From Streptomyces beigongshangae (GTDB lineage: Bacteria > Actinomycetota > Actinomycetes > Streptomycetales > Streptomycetaceae), in assembly GCF_019710745.1 (NCBI RefSeq), contig NZ_JAHKJW010000007.1, positions 1 to 64,000 of the forward strand: a stretch of 64,000 nucleotides of DNA, in the 5' to 3' direction. Below are positions 40,883 to 50,083 of the stretch, one piece after another (the first letter of the stretch is position 1; the number at the start of each line of letters is the position of its first letter). Under the pieces are notes generated by a model. The model saw only the letters and a program-made list of their open reading frames with translations. It was not told where the DNA came from and did no database searches. The translations under genes and the position numbers were made by a program.

Positions 40883-43800
40883 GTGACGGTTGTGCAACAT
40901 GAGCTTGATTTCGGGTTGCTGGGTCCGTTGGTGGTGCGGCGGGCGGGGGCGGTACTGGATCCGGGGCGGCGCAAGCAGCGCCTGCTGCTGATCCGGCTGC
41001 TGCTCGCCGACGGCCGTGCGGTCGCCGGAGGGACACTGTGCGAGGACCTGTGGTCCCCGGAGCCGGGACGGACACCGGGCGGGACGGCGGCTTCCCTGCA
41101 TGCCCACATCAGCAAGGTCCGCACGGTTCTGGAACCCCCGCACCTGCGCCGAGGGGCGTTCGAGGTACTGGTCACCGAACCCACCGGCTACGCCCTGCGC
41201 GTCCCGCCGGGGAACCGGGACACCGTGCGCTTCGAGCGGGCCGCCGCCCGGACACACCGGCTCCTGGAGCAGGGCCGGGCCGGACATGCCGTGCAGGAGG
41301 CCGACCGTGCTCTGAACATGTGGCGCGGCGCCGCGCTCGCGGACGCCGCGCACCACTTGTTCGCCGCCCAGGAAGCCGCGCGCCTGGAGGGGTTGCTGCA
41401 GACCGTGCGAGAGGTCCGCACCACCGCCCTGCTCCTGGACGGACGTACGCCGGAGGCCGTGGAGGCGGCCCGGGAACTGACGGTGGAGCACCCGCTGCGC
41501 GAGACCGGCTGGGCCCTGCTGCTGCGTGCCCTGTACACGGCCGGCCGCCACCCCGAGGCACTGCGGCGCTACACCGACCTGCGCCGGCTCCTCGCCGGCG
41601 AACTCGGCCTGGACCCCGGCCCCGAGCTGCGCGCCCTGCACGACGGCATCCTCCGCCACGACCTGCCGCCACTGCCCCTGCCGGGAACGACCGGGACGGC
41701 GGGCACGGCGGGCACGGCCGGCACGGCGGGCACAGCAGCCGACACCGGTACGGGCACCGCGGGCACGGCAGGGGACGGTGGCGGAAGCGAGCCGCCGCCC
41801 CTGGCGCGTCCGATGCAACTGCCACGTGATCTGCCGGTGTTCACGGGGCGGACGGCCGAAGGGGCGCGGCTCTGCGCCATGAGCGACGTATCGGGGCCGG
41901 GCGGTGCCTCCGTCGTGGTCATCGGTGGTGCTCCCGGTATCGGCAAGACCACCTTCGCCGTCCACCACGCCCACCGGATCGCGTCCTCCTTCCCCGACGG
42001 ACAGCTCTTCGTCAACCTGTGCGGGTTCCACCCCCACGCACCCGCGGTGGACCCCGGTGACGCCCTGCACGGCTTCCTCACCGCCCTCGGCGTCCCCGCC
42101 TCGCGCATCCCCGAGGAGACCGCCGCCCGCAGCACCCTGTTCCGCACCCTGCTGGCCCACCGGCGCATCCTGCTCGTGCTGGACAACGCCCGCGACGAAC
42201 AACAGGTCCGTCCCCTGCTGCCCGCCGGGGACGGCTGCCTCACCCTGGTCACCAGCCGCAACCAGCTTCCCGGCCTGATCGCCACCGATGCGGCCAGACC
42301 CCTCACCCTCGCACTGCCCTCACCTACCGAGGCCCACGAGACACTCGCCCGGCGACTGGGACCGGAACGCCTGGCTGCCGAACCCGCCGCCGCCGCCGAC
42401 ATCGTCCGCCTGTGCGGACGCCTGCCCCTGGCACTCGCGGTGGTCGCCGCCCGCGCCGAACTCGACCCCGCCTTCCCCCTGCACGCCGTCGCCGACGACC
42501 TGCGCCACGCCCCCACCGGCCTGGAAGCCTTCACCGGCTCCGACACCACCACCGACATCCGCAGCGTCTTCTCCTGGTCCTACCGTTCCCTGGACCGGTC
42601 CGCCGCCCGCCTCTTCCGACTGCTGGCCCTGCACCCCGGCCCCGACATCACCGCCCCGGCCGCCGCCGGCCTCACCGACCTGCCCCTTGCCGACACCCGC
42701 CGCCTCCTCACCGAACTGACCCGTTCCTGCCTCCTGGAACAGCCTCTGCCCGGCCGGTTCGCCCTGCACGACCTGCTACGCAGCTACGCCACCGAACTCA
42801 GCCACATCCACGACACCACCGGCGAACGCGGCCAAGCCACCCTGCGCGTCCTGGACCACTGCATGTTCACCGCCCACAAGGCCAACCGCCTGCTCAAACA
42901 GGACTCGGAGCCCGAGCGCGACTTCGGCTCCCCGAGCTCGGGCGTCACCCCCGAGGACCTCACCGGCGTGGAACAGGCCGACCGCTGGCTCACTGCCGAA
43001 CACCGGGTGCTCAACGGCCTGCTGCACACCGCCGTCGACCAGGGACTGGACCACCACATCACCGGACTGGCCTGGGCCTTGAAGGAGCACCTGAACCGCC
43101 GGGAGTACTGGCCCGAGGCGATCGCCGCGCTGACCCCCGCGCTGGAAGTCGCCCGGCGCCGGGGCGACCGCCTGGAGGAAGGCCGCTGTCTGCGCCACAT
43201 CGGCAGCGTCCACGGCTATCTCGGCCACCAGGAACAGGCCCTGGACCACCTGCGGCGCGCCACCACGCTCTTCGAGGAGATCGACGCCGTCGGCGAACAG
43301 GCCCGCGCCCACTACGGCACGGCGTGTGCGCTGTATCTGTTCGGCAGGATCCAGGAGGCTGTGGCGTTCTCCGAGCGAGGACTCGCGCTGTCCCGGGCGA
43401 CGGGAGACGAGCTGTGGACGGCCGAGTGCCTCGTCGAGCTCGCCTGGTTCCATTCCAACCTGGGACAGTTGGAGAGAGGGCTCCTGTACAGCGAGGAGGC
43501 CCTCGCCCTGTTCCAGCGCCTGGACGCCCCGTGGCAGCAGGCTCAGGGCCGGGACGTCCGGGGCGCCACCCTCCGTATGCTCGGGCGGTACGAGGAGTCG
43601 GTGGCCACCTACCAGCAGGCGACGCACGCATTCGGGGAGCTGGGGGATCACCGGAACGCCGTCGGCTCGCTGATGCGCCTGGGCGACACCCGTCTGGCCA
43701 TGGGCGACCGGGAGGCCGCCCGAGCCGACTGGGTCCGCGCGCTCGCCTACGCCGAACGACGGTCGTTGCCCCGCAGTGCCCAGGAGGCCCGGGACCGGCT

Positions 43801-43927
43801 CGCCGCCCTGGACGCCGAAGCGGACCCCGCGCCCGTCGTGCCGGAGAGGGCCGTCGGCAACCATCGGCTCCCCACTCCGGCGAGCGGTGATCCTGCGTGT
43901 GAGCTCCGTACCGCAGGGCGGGGTTGA
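40883..43927 (+). CDS. AfsR/SARP-type regulator with NB-ARC and TPR domains
   Basis: 1014 residues, GTG start at 40883 with GGGGGA upstream. Domains: OmpR-like winged helix (about 5-95, LLGPLVV...GRRKQRLLLIRLLL), bacterial transcriptional activation domain (about 100-250, ending LYTAGRHPEALRRYTDLRRLL), a Gly-Thr-Ala low-complexity linker (about 270-300), NB-ARC ATPase (about 315-610) with Walker A GGAPGIGKTT near 350 and LLVLDNARDEQQVRPLLP as Walker B/sensor, then TPRs (about 740-1000). This is the AfsR architecture: DNA binding gated by nucleotide and protein signals, usually activating secondary metabolism. No biosynthetic cluster is directly adjacent, so it may be pleiotropic. Confidence 0.93.
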   Translation: MTVVQHELDFGLLGPLVVRRAGAVLDPGRRKQRLLLIRLLLADGRAVAGGTLCEDLWSPEPGRTPGGTAASLHAHISKVRTVLEPPHLRRGAFEVLVTEPTGYALRVPPGNRDTVRFERAAARTHRLLEQGRAGHAVQEADRALNMWRGAALADAAHHLFAAQEAARLEGLLQTVREVRTTALLLDGRTPEAVEAARELTVEHPLRETGWALLLRALYTAGRHPEALRRYTDLRRLLAGELGLDPGPELRALHDGILRHDLPPLPLPGTTGTAGTAGTAGTAGTAADTGTGTAGTAGDGGGSEPPPLARPMQLPRDLPVFTGRTAEGARLCAMSDVSGPGGASVVVIGGAPGIGKTTFAVHHAHRIASSFPDGQLFVNLCGFHPHAPAVDPGDALHGFLTALGVPASRIPEETAARSTLFRTLLAHRRILLVLDNARDEQQVRPLLPAGDGCLTLVTSRNQLPGLIATDAARPLTLALPSPTEAHETLARRLGPERLAAEPAAAADIVRLCGRLPLALAVVAARAELDPAFPLHAVADDLRHAPTGLEAFTGSDTTTDIRSVFSWSYRSLDRSAARLFRLLALHPGPDITAPAAAGLTDLPLADTRRLLTELTRSCLLEQPLPGRFALHDLLRSYATELSHIHDTTGERGQATLRVLDHCMFTAHKANRLLKQDSEPERDFGSPSSGVTPEDLTGVEQADRWLTAEHRVLNGLLHTAVDQGLDHHITGLAWALKEHLNRREYWPEAIAALTPALEVARRRGDRLEEGRCLRHIGSVHGYLGHQEQALDHLRRATTLFEEIDAVGEQARAHYGTACALYLFGRIQEAVAFSERGLALSRATGDELWTAECLVELAWFHSNLGQLERGLLYSEEALALFQRLDAPWQQAQGRDVRGATLRMLGRYEESVATYQQATHAFGELGDHRNAVGSLMRLGDTRLAMGDREAARADWVRALAYAERRSLPRSAQEARDRLAALDAEADPAPVVPERAVGNHRLPTPASGDPACELRTAGRG
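41693..41775. repeat. GGCACGGC-type simple repeat in the SARP linker
   Basis: Imperfect repeats of ggcacggcgg encode a Gly-Thr-Ala linker between the activation and NB-ARC domains. The repeat is in frame. Confidence 0.8.
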
Positions 43928-44041
43928 CGCGTCCCCGGGCCGTACCGGGTCGCAGGCCGGCCGGCCGCTCCCCTCCACGACGCGAGTCCCCGTCCACGAC
44001 GCGCGTGCCGGGCAGCGGTACCGGGCGCGGTCCTGGACCGG

Positions 44042-44082
44042 CCGTGCGCCCGTCCGCCGGGTCGTGGCGGACGGGCGCACGG
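44042..44082. terminator. Bidirectional hairpin terminator
   Basis: 17-bp perfect stem (44042-44058 with 44066-44082), 7-base loop, five bases past the stop of the minus-strand hydrolase and downstream of the convergent SARP gene. Confidence 0.9.
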
Positions 44083-44087
44083 AGCGG

Positions 44088-45023
<936 letters not shown>

Positions 45024-45881
45024 TCAGCGGACCGTGCGGGCGGCCTTCTCCACGATGCGGGTGACGGCATCGGGGCGCGAGACGGACACCGCGTGCGACG
45101 CGTCGATCTCGGTCGTGTGCGCGTGCGCCCGCCGCGCCATGAAGCGCTGGGCGGCCACGGGAATGTTGCGGTCCCCGGTGGTGACGAGTGACCAGGAGGG
45201 GATCGTCCTCCAGGCGGCCTTCGTGGACTTCTCCTCCAGCGCGGCGGCGGCGACCGGACGCTGTCCGGCAGCCATGAGACGCGCCTTGTCCGCCGGCACG
45301 TCCGCGGCGAACTGCCGGTGGAACTTGTCCGGCTTGATGAAGACGTCGGCGCCCTGACTGCCGTCGGGCAGGGTGTGGTTCACCGGTTCGATCACCTGGC
45401 CGAGGGTGCTGCCGGGGAACTTGTCCGTCAGCCCGAGCGAGCTCTCGCCGGCGTCGGGCAGGAACGCCGCGATGTAGACGAGCGCCTCGACCTTGTCCTC
45501 GAGTCCCGCGGCGGCCTGGCTGATCACCGTGCCACCGTAGGAGTGGCCGACCAGGACCACGGGTCCGTCGATGTGGTCGACGACGCCGCGCAGGTGGGCG
45601 GCGTCGTTCGCCGGGCCGCGCAACGGGTTGGCGGCAGCCACCACCGGGTAGCCGGCGCGCTGCAGTCGCTCGACGACGCCGTCCCAGCTCGCGCCGTCGG
45701 CGAACGCCCCGTGTTCCAGCACGATCGTCGGCCGCTCCCGGTGGGGGGCCGCGGCTCCCGCCGCACCGGGAAGGGTGAGTGCCGTGACGGACAGGCCTGC
45801 GGCCGCGGTGACACCGGACAGGGCGAGCCGGCGGCTCAGGCGGTGCAGGCGGTGCGGGCGGGCGATGCGCATCGTGAACAT
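45024..45881 (-). CDS. Secreted alpha/beta hydrolase
   Basis: 285 residues from the ATG at 45879-45881 (AAGGAAAAGG upstream). Basic N-terminus with a hydrophobic signal ending near residue 42 (GAAGAAA). The mature part has LEHGAFADGASWDGVVERL (oxyanion loop), GHSYGGTV (Ser nucleophile) and a late DASHAVSVSRP His. This is the EstC/salicylate-esterase-like branch (cd 'alpha/beta fold hydrolase', Abhydrolase_6). Substrate unknown. The extended upstream frame has no start signal and is ignored. Confidence 0.82.
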   Translation of the reverse strand: MFTMRIARPHRLHRLSRRLALSGVTAAAGLSVTALTLPGAAGAAAPHRERPTIVLEHGAFADGASWDGVVERLQRAGYPVVAAANPLRGPANDAAHLRGVVDHIDGPVVLVGHSYGGTVISQAAAGLEDKVEALVYIAAFLPDAGESSLGLTDKFPGSTLGQVIEPVNHTLPDGSQGADVFIKPDKFHRQFAADVPADKARLMAAGQRPVAAAALEEKSTKAAWRTIPSWSLVTTGDRNIPVAAQRFMARRAHAHTTEIDASHAVSVSRPDAVTRIVEKAARTVR

Positions 45882-46344
45882 CCTTTTCCTTGGAGATCGG
45901 TAGGGGCATGACACCGGCGGGACGGGTGCGGCTCGCCTCCTGTGTCCGGAGGCCTGGTCCGGTTCTCCCGTACCGCCCGGATCACGTTCTGTGACCAGTG
46001 CCGCCGGAGCCGGTGGAGAGGGGGTACGGTCCCGGCTCGCCGCCCTGGAGGCGGAAACGGCCGGCACGGTCCAGGACGCGGGAACGCCCTGGACCGCAGG
46101 AACATGTGCCGGGACCGCACCGCCCGGCGAAGGCACCTCGCGTACGAACCGGAGCACCACCGCCAAGAACGACGCCGGGCGGCAACCGGTTCACCCCTCC
46201 GGTCAGCGAGCGCCCGGCGTCCCCGACCGGCACGACAAGAAGACGACAAGGTTCGGCGAAGGCGATCCGACCAGTGTTGGCCGCACGCCCCCGCCGGTGC
46301 GGGGGACATATCACGGAACACTTGAACAGGATCGAGCGCCACCT
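45882..46344. other. Divergent intergenic region (secreted hydrolase / ECF sigma factor)
   Basis: About 460 bases. A patch near 46223-46262 (gacaagaagacgacaagg) is less GC-rich and may belong to a promoter. No gene supported. Confidence 0.4.
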
Positions 46345-46926
46345 ATGATCGGGACCTCGGATGCGGGGATCGTCTCCCCCGCTCCGGCCCGGGTTCATGC
46401 CCGGCACGTCACGTCGAACGCCGACTGCGACGCCTTCATCAGACACATCTACGACCAGTACGGACCTCTGCTCCTCCGGTACGCCACACGGCTGCTGGAC
46501 GGCGACTGGCACAGGGCGGAGGACGTTCTCCAGGAGACGGCGGCCCGCGCCTGGAAACACGCTCAGTTTCTGGGCACCCGCAGCGAACACGTCCGGCCGT
46601 GGCTGTTCACCGTGGCCAGGAACCTGGTCCTCGACCATCATCGGAGCCGCCGGATCCGCCCTGTGGAACTGATGCCCGCCGAGGAACTGGACGCCGTCCG
46701 GGACGGCACGGACTCCGCCTTGACCTCCCACGTGGTGCTTGAGGCACTCCGGGGACTGAACGAGCAGCAACGGACTGTCATCCAGCTCATGTACTACCTG
46801 GAATGCAGCGTTGCCCAGGCCGCCGAACACCTCGGCATCCCGCCCGGCACCGTCAAGAGCCGTGCCTTCTACGCCATGCGGGCTCTGCGCAGGGCGCTGG
46901 AGGAGCGGGGCGTACTCGGCGAGTGA
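46345..46926 (+). CDS. ECF-type RNA polymerase sigma factor
   Basis: 193 residues from the ATG at 46345. Region 2 (about 35-105) has IYDQYGPLLLRYATRLL, DVLQETAARAWKH and RPWLFTVARNLVLDHHRS. Region 4 (about 130-185) has LEALRGLNEQQRTVIQLMYYLE and the helix-turn-helix AAEHLGIPPGTVKSRAFYAMRALR. This resembles SigL/SigK-like group ECFs. No anti-sigma gene lies next to it, so control may be transcriptional or by a distant partner. The Shine-Dalgarno is weak (AGGA well upstream). Confidence 0.9.
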   Translation: MIGTSDAGIVSPAPARVHARHVTSNADCDAFIRHIYDQYGPLLLRYATRLLDGDWHRAEDVLQETAARAWKHAQFLGTRSEHVRPWLFTVARNLVLDHHRSRRIRPVELMPAEELDAVRDGTDSALTSHVVLEALRGLNEQQRTVIQLMYYLECSVAQAAEHLGIPPGTVKSRAFYAMRALRRALEERGVLGE

Positions 46927-47113
46927 CCCCAGTCCGCCGACCAGCGCCCGCTGGTTCGTGGGTCCCCCTCCCTCCGCCTGCCGCGTGTCGCGTATCGCGT
47001 ACTGAGGTGAACCGATCAGATGATCAGGGGATGGGGACGTCTCAGCAGGGGCTCGGCGGAGCGGCGACGGACCAGCCGGCCCCGTGACAATCCGTGCAGT
47101 GACCGTAGTTCCA

Positions 47114-47163
47114 TGCCGGTACACCCGGTACACGTGGACGGCTGCCGGTACACCCGGTACACG
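47114..47163. repeat. Two 21-bp direct repeats, each a doublet of CCGGTACAC
   Basis: tgccggtacacccggtacacg occurs at 47114-47134 and again at 47143-47163, 29 bp apart. Each copy is itself two CCGGTACAC units 9 bp apart (GGTACACcc twice). It could be a duplicated binding site or a slippage relic. Confidence 0.85.
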
Positions 47164-47210
47164 CCGACGGCGCGGTTGGTCCGATCCCGCACCCAGGTCG
47201 TGCGGTCCTT
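47142..47210 (-). pseudogene. Fragment resembling the core of an I36 peptidase inhibitor
   Basis: On the minus strand, DRTTWVRDRTNRAVGVYR aligns with DRTTSVWNRTDRTVCMYR of the intact I36 gene at 37.6-37.9 kb (11 of 18 identical). No signal peptide or Cys framework surrounds it, so it is at best a decayed relic. A pair of 21-bp direct repeats overlaps its end. Confidence 0.35.
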
Positions 47211-47223
47211 CGGGGGTGTACGG

Positions 47224-47259
47224 GCCCCCGCCCGCAGCGTCTGCGCTGCGGGCGGGGGC
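47224..47259. terminator. Hairpin terminator downstream of the beta/gamma-crystallin-like gene
   Basis: 16-bp perfect stem (47224-47239 with 47244-47259) with a TCTG loop, about 65 bases past the stop of the minus-strand gene. Confidence 0.85.
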
Positions 47260-47322
47260 AAGAGCCGCCTTTGCGCCGGGGCGTCACCACCCCTGTGCAC
47301 GTCGTCCGTCCGAGGCGGTGGG

Positions 47323-47655
47323 TCAGCGGATCTGCAGGATGTACAACGTCGAGTTGAGTCCCTCGACGTCGCGGATCGACTGCCACTTGGCCATGGTTCG
47401 CACCTCGTTGCCGAGGATCATCTCGATGTTGTTGTTGCCGGACGTGATCCTGGAAACGTTGGGAAGCTGGGGGGCCAGGACACCGGCGTTGGCGAAGCAC
47501 GCGGTTTGGCCGCCGTTGTACCAGACCTTGACGAAATCGTCCCTGTCACCGCAGCTGGTCTGGTTGGTGGCGGAGGCCGTGGAGACAGGTGCGAGGACTG
47601 TCATGACCCCCGCCGCCACCGCGGTGAGCGCGAGGTGTGAAACGGAACGCTTCAT
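47323..47655 (-). CDS. Secreted beta/gamma-crystallin-like protein (Streptomyces killer toxin-like family)
   Basis: 110 residues from the ATG at 47653-47655. Sec signal to about residue 30 (STASA), then an 80-residue domain with SCGDRDDFVKVWYNGGQTACFANAG, the NVSRITSGNNNIEM strand and KWQSIRDVEGLNSTLYILQI. It resembles the SKLP-type beta/gamma-crystallin proteins of streptomycetes, a few of which are toxic to yeast or other bacteria. Two Cys probably form one disulfide. Activity is an inference from fold only. The ribosome site is weak (AAAGG 13 bases upstream). Confidence 0.72.
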   Translation of the reverse strand: MKRSVSHLALTAVAAGVMTVLAPVSTASATNQTSCGDRDDFVKVWYNGGQTACFANAGVLAPQLPNVSRITSGNNNIEMILGNEVRTMAKWQSIRDVEGLNSTLYILQIR

Positions 47656-48418
47656 GGATGCGACTTGCCTTTCTTGAGGTGCAGTACTGCGGAGCAGCAC
47701 GATGCGTGACCGGCATCCGCCCTTGCCATGTGCGGGAGGGGCGGATGGATTCGTGAGGTGAACGGTGGTCGGCCGCAGTGCGGCCGACCACCGTTCGCTG
47801 AGGCGGTGGGACGACAGGTCATGCCCTGACCCCACCGACCGGACGTGCAGGCGTCCGGTCGGTTCAACGTCGCGTGAAGGTCCGCGGTTCACCGAGCACG
47901 GAAATCGGACGTGTTGAGCCGTCGTCCCACAGGTCGTCCCCCGCCGAGGGGTGGACTGACGATGAGCATCGTGACCCACCCGACCAGGGCATGAGGCAGA
48001 TCGGGTGCGGCAGAACAGGGACGTGGCGTCGTAGCTGCCCGGCTTGAGCGCGCAGGTGCGGCGCACCTGAGGCAGCAGCGACACGCCCGATTCGCCGAAG
48101 AGCACGGTCCAGGCACGTTTGTTCACCGCCCCTTTTGATGCGCCGCCAATCGTGGGCGACCCACCGGGCGATTCGGGCGGTGGTGTGATGCGGAATGCAC
48201 TCAGTCGTCGGCCAGGTCCTGAAGGCCGGTCAGGTGCAGTAGCTCCACAACAGGCCGACGTCCGGGCACAGAAGCTTTATGAGCGCGATTATCTTACAAA
48301 TCATCAATAAGAGCGAAATCCCCGTAAGAGGTCTGTATGTGTTTGACGTAATACGGTGTCATATCCATGCCAGATCGTCCCGCTCATCTCGTTGAACCCG
48401 TGAGGGGAAGGCAGGAAC
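47656..48418. other. Long non-coding region between the crystallin-like and protease genes
   Basis: About 760 bases between divergent secreted-protein genes. It contains a 35-bp palindrome (47761-47795) and, at 48270-48365, an AT-rich patch (for example gattatcttacaaatcatc) that is striking against the background and probably holds the protease promoter. I could not match a clean -35/-10 pair. No supported gene. Confidence 0.55.
47761..47795. repeat. Perfect 35-bp palindrome with a one-base centre
   Basis: The 17-base arms 47761-47777 and 47779-47795 are exact complements around G47778. Located 105 bases upstream of the crystallin-like gene. It may be the terminator of a vanished upstream gene or a large operator. 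Confidence 0.85.
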
Positions 48419-48982
48419 ATGGGCAGATTCAGGTACGGAACCGTGGCGTCGGCCATCGTGCTGGCCGCCTTGGGATCGCTCGCGACCGCGGGAGGCACGG
48501 CCTACGCGGAAGCGGGGCAGGACAGCATCGGCATGCTGAAGCAGGAGAAGTCCCAGTGGTGCTGGGTCGCCTCCGGACTGACCATCGCCAAGTTCGCGGG
48601 CTTCGGCTCCACGCAGACGGACTTCTGCAACCGGGCCCAGCCCTACTACGGCTGCAACAACCAGCCCGCCACGCTCGACGACATGGCCAGGGGCTGGCAC
48701 AGCCTCGGTATGGCCCATACCGGCTCAGGCCTGAACAGCGCGGCCACGTTCAATCAGGTCTACACCGACGTCAAGGCGGGCCGGCCGATCGGTGCCCGCA
48801 TCGGATGGACGTCCGGTGGCGGCCACATGAACGTGGTCTACGGCTTCGACACGTCGAACACCACGATCGCCGTGGCCGACCCGTGGCCGAACACCACCAC
48901 ATACACGTGGTGGAACTACAGCGACTACGTGAGCAACAGTTCGTCCAAGTGGACCCACTCCCGCATCGGCATCTCCCGCTAA
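48419..48982 (+). CDS. Secreted papain-like cysteine protease
   Basis: 187 residues from the ATG at 48419 (GGGGAAGGCAGG upstream). Signal peptide to about 30 (AYA). The mature protein carries KSQWCWVASG (Cys48 nucleophile, Gln46 oxyanion), GGGHMNVVYGFD (His136) and ADPWP (Asp154), the layout of papain-like/C39_2-AvrRpt2-type proteases. Extra Cys in DFCNRAQPYYGCNNQP suggest a disulfide. It is followed ten bases later by a membrane-anchored protein, and the two form one unit closed by a long hairpin. Its substrate is unknown; the neighbour may be a partner, inhibitor or anchor. Confidence 0.85.
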   Translation: MGRFRYGTVASAIVLAALGSLATAGGTAYAEAGQDSIGMLKQEKSQWCWVASGLTIAKFAGFGSTQTDFCNRAQPYYGCNNQPATLDDMARGWHSLGMAHTGSGLNSAATFNQVYTDVKAGRPIGARIGWTSGGGHMNVVYGFDTSNTTIAVADPWPNTTTYTWWNYSDYVSNSSSKWTHSRIGISR

Positions 48983-48992
48983 GGCAGGCGAC

Positions 48993-49874
48993 ATGCGCGA
49001 CACCAGCGGCACCAAAAAATCCGGCAAGCACGCGGCCTCTCGATCCTCCCGCCTGTCCATCGCCATCGCACTGAGTGCGTCCACACTGCTGTCCGTTGTC
49101 GGGTCGGCGCACCCGGCGCCGGCCAAGGACCCCCTTCCGGCCGACATCCCCGACTACCAGGCCGCCCTCGACGCGGTGAAATCCGCCGACGTCCGCAACG
49201 CCGTCTGTCGCTTCCTGCGCACCCCGGTGCCCGCCGGTGGCGCCGACGAGCCGGTGGTGAAGATCCCCGAAACGGCCGAGCCGTGTCAGGGCCTCGCGGT
49301 CTTCACGATCAAAGACCCGGTGGCACGCAACGAGATCACCCCCGGTTTCGTCGCGGGCACCGCCCGGCCGCTGCCCACCGAGGCGATCAAGCTGACGCAG
49401 CTGGTCTCCTCGCTCAGCGCCACCGTCAACGGCCGCAACGTCACCGTCATGCTCGCCCCCTCCCAGGGTGGCGGATGGCACCTGGCGGCCGTGCGTGAAG
49501 GCGACAGCGACGCCACATACGCCGGCAAGGCCACCGTGGGCACGCTGGTCTTCATCGAGCCGCAGATCCACGGCTGGTACCGGCTCAAGCTCAACACGGT
49601 CGAGCCGCTCAACGACCAGGCCCGCCAAGGACTCGACGGCCAGGCGTCGGTGTCGCTCAGCGACTACCAGAAACTGGTCAAGGCCCGCTACGCCGACAAG
49701 CTGCCCGGCTCGGCGTACGACACCACGGGCTATTCCAGCGGCTACGGCCCTCGGCGCGGAGCGGACGACGCCTCGTCCTCCACCCTGCTGCTCGCCGGCG
49801 GTTCCAGCGCGGCACTCGTCCTCGCCGGCGGAGCCGTGGTGCTGCACCGACGCCGGCGCGCAAGCACCCACTGA
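48993..49874 (+). CDS. Exported protein with C-terminal membrane anchor, partner of the papain-like protease
   Basis: 293 residues from the ATG at 48993 (AAGGCAGG upstream, ten bases after the protease stop). Signal peptide about 18-43. A mostly beta/mixed extracytoplasmic domain (about 45-245) with one conserved-looking Cys pair (AVCRFL...EPCQGL), then a Gly/Tyr/Ser-rich linker, a single hydrophobic helix (about 262-283) and a basic RRRRR tail. That is the topology of a surface protein held by a C-terminal anchor; no LPxTG/LAxTG motif is seen. I do not recognise the family. Operon context suggests it works with the protease. Confidence 0.65.
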   Translation: MRDTSGTKKSGKHAASRSSRLSIAIALSASTLLSVVGSAHPAPAKDPLPADIPDYQAALDAVKSADVRNAVCRFLRTPVPAGGADEPVVKIPETAEPCQGLAVFTIKDPVARNEITPGFVAGTARPLPTEAIKLTQLVSSLSATVNGRNVTVMLAPSQGGGWHLAAVREGDSDATYAGKATVGTLVFIEPQIHGWYRLKLNTVEPLNDQARQGLDGQASVSLSDYQKLVKARYADKLPGSAYDTTGYSSGYGPRRGADDASSSTLLLAGGSSAALVLAGGAVVLHRRRRASTH

Positions 49875-49887
49875 ACCCGGACCCCTT

Positions 49888-49940
49888 TACGCTCCTGTGC
49901 TCTGCCCCAGCAGCCGGCCGGGGCAGAGCACAGGAGCGTA
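49888..49940. terminator. Long hairpin terminator after the protease unit
   Basis: 21-bp perfect stem (49888-49908 with 49920-49940), 11-base loop, 13 bases past the stop. Confidence 0.9.
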
Positions 49941-50031
49941 CGGACCACCTCACGCAGTGTCCCCGTCGACTCTCCGCGCTCGTGCCTGGAGCTGCTCCTG
50001 GCCGTGCCGCGCGCACGGTGACCGTCGCACT

Positions 50032-50083
50032 TCAGTCCTCATGCCTCAGTCCTCATGCCTCAGTCCTCATGCCTCAGTCCTCA
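50032..50083. repeat. 14-bp tandem repeat across the 3' end of the channel gene
   Basis: tcagtcctcatgcc is repeated three times with a partial fourth copy that supplies the stop codon of the minus-strand channel gene. A slipped repeat just downstream of a stop. Confidence 0.9.

Noticed and set aside
47800..48120. Possible decayed minus-strand gene upstream of the crystallin-like gene
   Set aside because: A few suggestive residues (CALKPGSYDATSLFC) but no start, no family match and no consistent codon bias; left as non-coding.
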